From Acanthaster planci (lineage: Eukaryota > Echinodermata > Asteroidea > Valvatida > Acanthasteridae), in the NCBI RefSeq assembly GCF_001949145.1, contig NW_019091595.1, positions 279,791 to 343,790 of the forward strand: 64,000 nt of DNA, given 5' to 3'. This document shows, in pieces, positions 62,494 to 64,000 of this stretch (position 1 is the stretch's first letter; each line of letters begins with the position of its first letter). The notes under the pieces were generated by a model, which saw nothing but the letters and a program-made list of their open reading frames with translations, did no database searches and had not been told where the DNA came from. The translations under genes and the position numbers were made by a program.

Positions 62494-64000
62494 CTAAAAA
62501 GAAGAAAAAAGGTGCATGAAAAATTCAATGAAATCTGTAGATCAACTAAAAAAGAAAAAGCATCATTTTTAATGCCTTTCCAAAGAACCAGTACACATGC
62601 ATCAGGAGCAGTCACAAATCAGGCAGGTTAAAAATCCTGATGTGCATTCTCCTTAAACTAAGGTTCATGTACAGGTTATTATTACGCACTTATTTGTATG
62701 ATGGGCTGCAAATAATGTAGATTTACCGGTAGCTAATAAATTACTGTTGTATGAGCCCAAATGGCACAATCTATGAACTTTGCAGTACAGAGCCGTTTTC
62801 AAAATCTTCAAAGGGCAGCAAATGCCAAGCGACTGAATACTTATGGTGGCTTGGGTCCTTCTATAAATTAGGGGTATTAAGTTTTTTGTGTCCCTGTCAT
62901 ATCTGACATACATGTATGATTTTGTAAGTTCAGACCACATTCTCTAGTTTCTGAGTGTGGTGAATCAACGCAAATTACCTGCCAAACAAACAGAAATAAT
63001 TTGAAATCGATTTCAGTTATATTTCCATGTCAAATTACATAGGTAGGGTGTAACAGGGCCACAAATATGTCACACATTTGGACCCAAAAGTTATATCACC
63101 AACATGTACTGGTACATGTACTAGTACTACTAACTACATAGTACCAATATTTCCTGCACACTCCTTTCAAGGTTTTGAGCAGGTCAGGGATGGTGAGGGA
63201 CCATCAATTTTCTTTTCATTATTGTCACAAGCTACCAAACCGTATTCTGAAGAAAGGGATTAGGAAGCTATATCCAGTTTTCAGAAATATTGAAAGTGAC
63301 TACATCCAGCATAGAAACTGTTTTCCCTGTTAAGTTTGTACTTCTTATGGGGCCCAGTAAACAAACGCTCTTTGTAGCCTCCCAAGACTGATAAAAATCA
63401 TTTTTTAAGTTGACATAAACAAAGTGATTCAAAACCAACACAAAAAAAACTTCAATGTTAACAAATTGCACATACTTTTTTCCACTCTCATGCAAAAAAT
63501 TTCAAAAATTTCACCAAAACTACTGCACAGGTGTACATGTACCGGTAAGTTCAAGTAAATCTATCAAATGGCCAGGTTTCTGATAATGAAGATAATGTAG
63601 GAGAGAGTTTGTTCCTTTGAAAGTAAACCAGATTTCTTCAAGGAAACTGGATGCATAAAGGACAAGATGAAGAAGTAGGCAGGCACCTTCCAAGAAGTGA
63701 AGTGACTCATCTGGCAATCTTTTGCCTAAGACAAAATGTTCTAGAGAGGAAATACTTGATAAAACCACACAAAATAAGTTAATTCCATGCGGATCCTTTG
63801 GAATGTGATAACTTCCTCATTGTTTCCTGTACAGGAGAGACTCACAATTATCAACAGAAAGATTCTGAGTAGTGTGAAACATACATGTAGGTCCTCAAGG
63901 CAAGATTTGTTATCAGGTAAAGCTTGAAGGGCCCATGCTATAGAGTAAAGATTATTGGCCAATCAAGCATGACTTTTCTTTACACTGCCAGGGGGGAGAG
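62494..64000. other. upstream intron, no signal-peptide exon found
   Basis: I searched the minus strand for a methionine followed by a hydrophobic stretch and a donor leaving two bases of a codon, and found none convincing. The region has no recognised repeat apart from a few TACATGTA motifs. Confidence 0.5.

Noticed and set aside
63741-63962. Minus-strand open frame with a hydrophobic stretch (candidate signal peptide exon)
   Set aside because: No donor leaving two bases of a split codon follows the hydrophobic segment; the GTGAGT inside gives the wrong phase for joining to 62,493.

Overview
This is a piece of an animal genome carried almost entirely by one gene read on the minus strand: a cubilin (CUBN) orthologue. 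No bacterial features are present. The coding sequence is split into short exons with GT..AG borders and introns of a few hundred bases to 12.5 kb. I traced 54 coding exons (9,053 coding bases, about 3,017 codons) in continuous reading phase. They encode, in order, the N-terminal beta-helix segment, a short coiled-coil stalk, eight EGF-like modules and CUB domains 1 to 22. The signal-peptide exon is not found (probably right of the window) and CUB23-27 should lie left of it, so the gene is cut at both ends.

Layout, in gene order from high to low coordinates: 62,364-62,493 beta-helix segment that in vertebrates binds amnionless; 45,583-49,904 two small coiled-coil exons; 40,852-44,018 eight EGF modules on seven exons; 38,600 down to 226, 22 CUB domains on 44 exons, each exactly two exons with phase-1 outer borders. 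Order and peculiarities match vertebrate cubilin domain for domain. CUB8 starts without the usual Gly-Gly, CUB13 lacks the first disulfide, a proline-rich linker follows CUB13, and CUB15 has a long loop before Cys4. CUB21 has lost its second disulfide, which the human domain keeps.

Introns hold many decayed mobile elements: a four-copy TTAA-ended inverted-repeat family, long foldback palindromes, two tRNA-derived SINE families, two truncated LINE tails, a RecQ-like helicase fragment with two in-frame stops, a minisatellite and TACATGTA-rich DNA. A 288-base assembly gap (16,048-16,335) is flanked by a perfect inverted repeat.

Organism: the extensive match to vertebrate cubilin, together with SINEs, CR1/L2-like tails and TACATGTA-rich introns, suggests an invertebrate deuterostome (echinoderm or cephalochordate). 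This is an inference with low resolution. Functionally, the protein should be a large secreted endocytic receptor held at the membrane by amnionless. I found no second gene and no evidence for an undescribed multi-gene system; the novelty is in domain-level changes and repeat structure.
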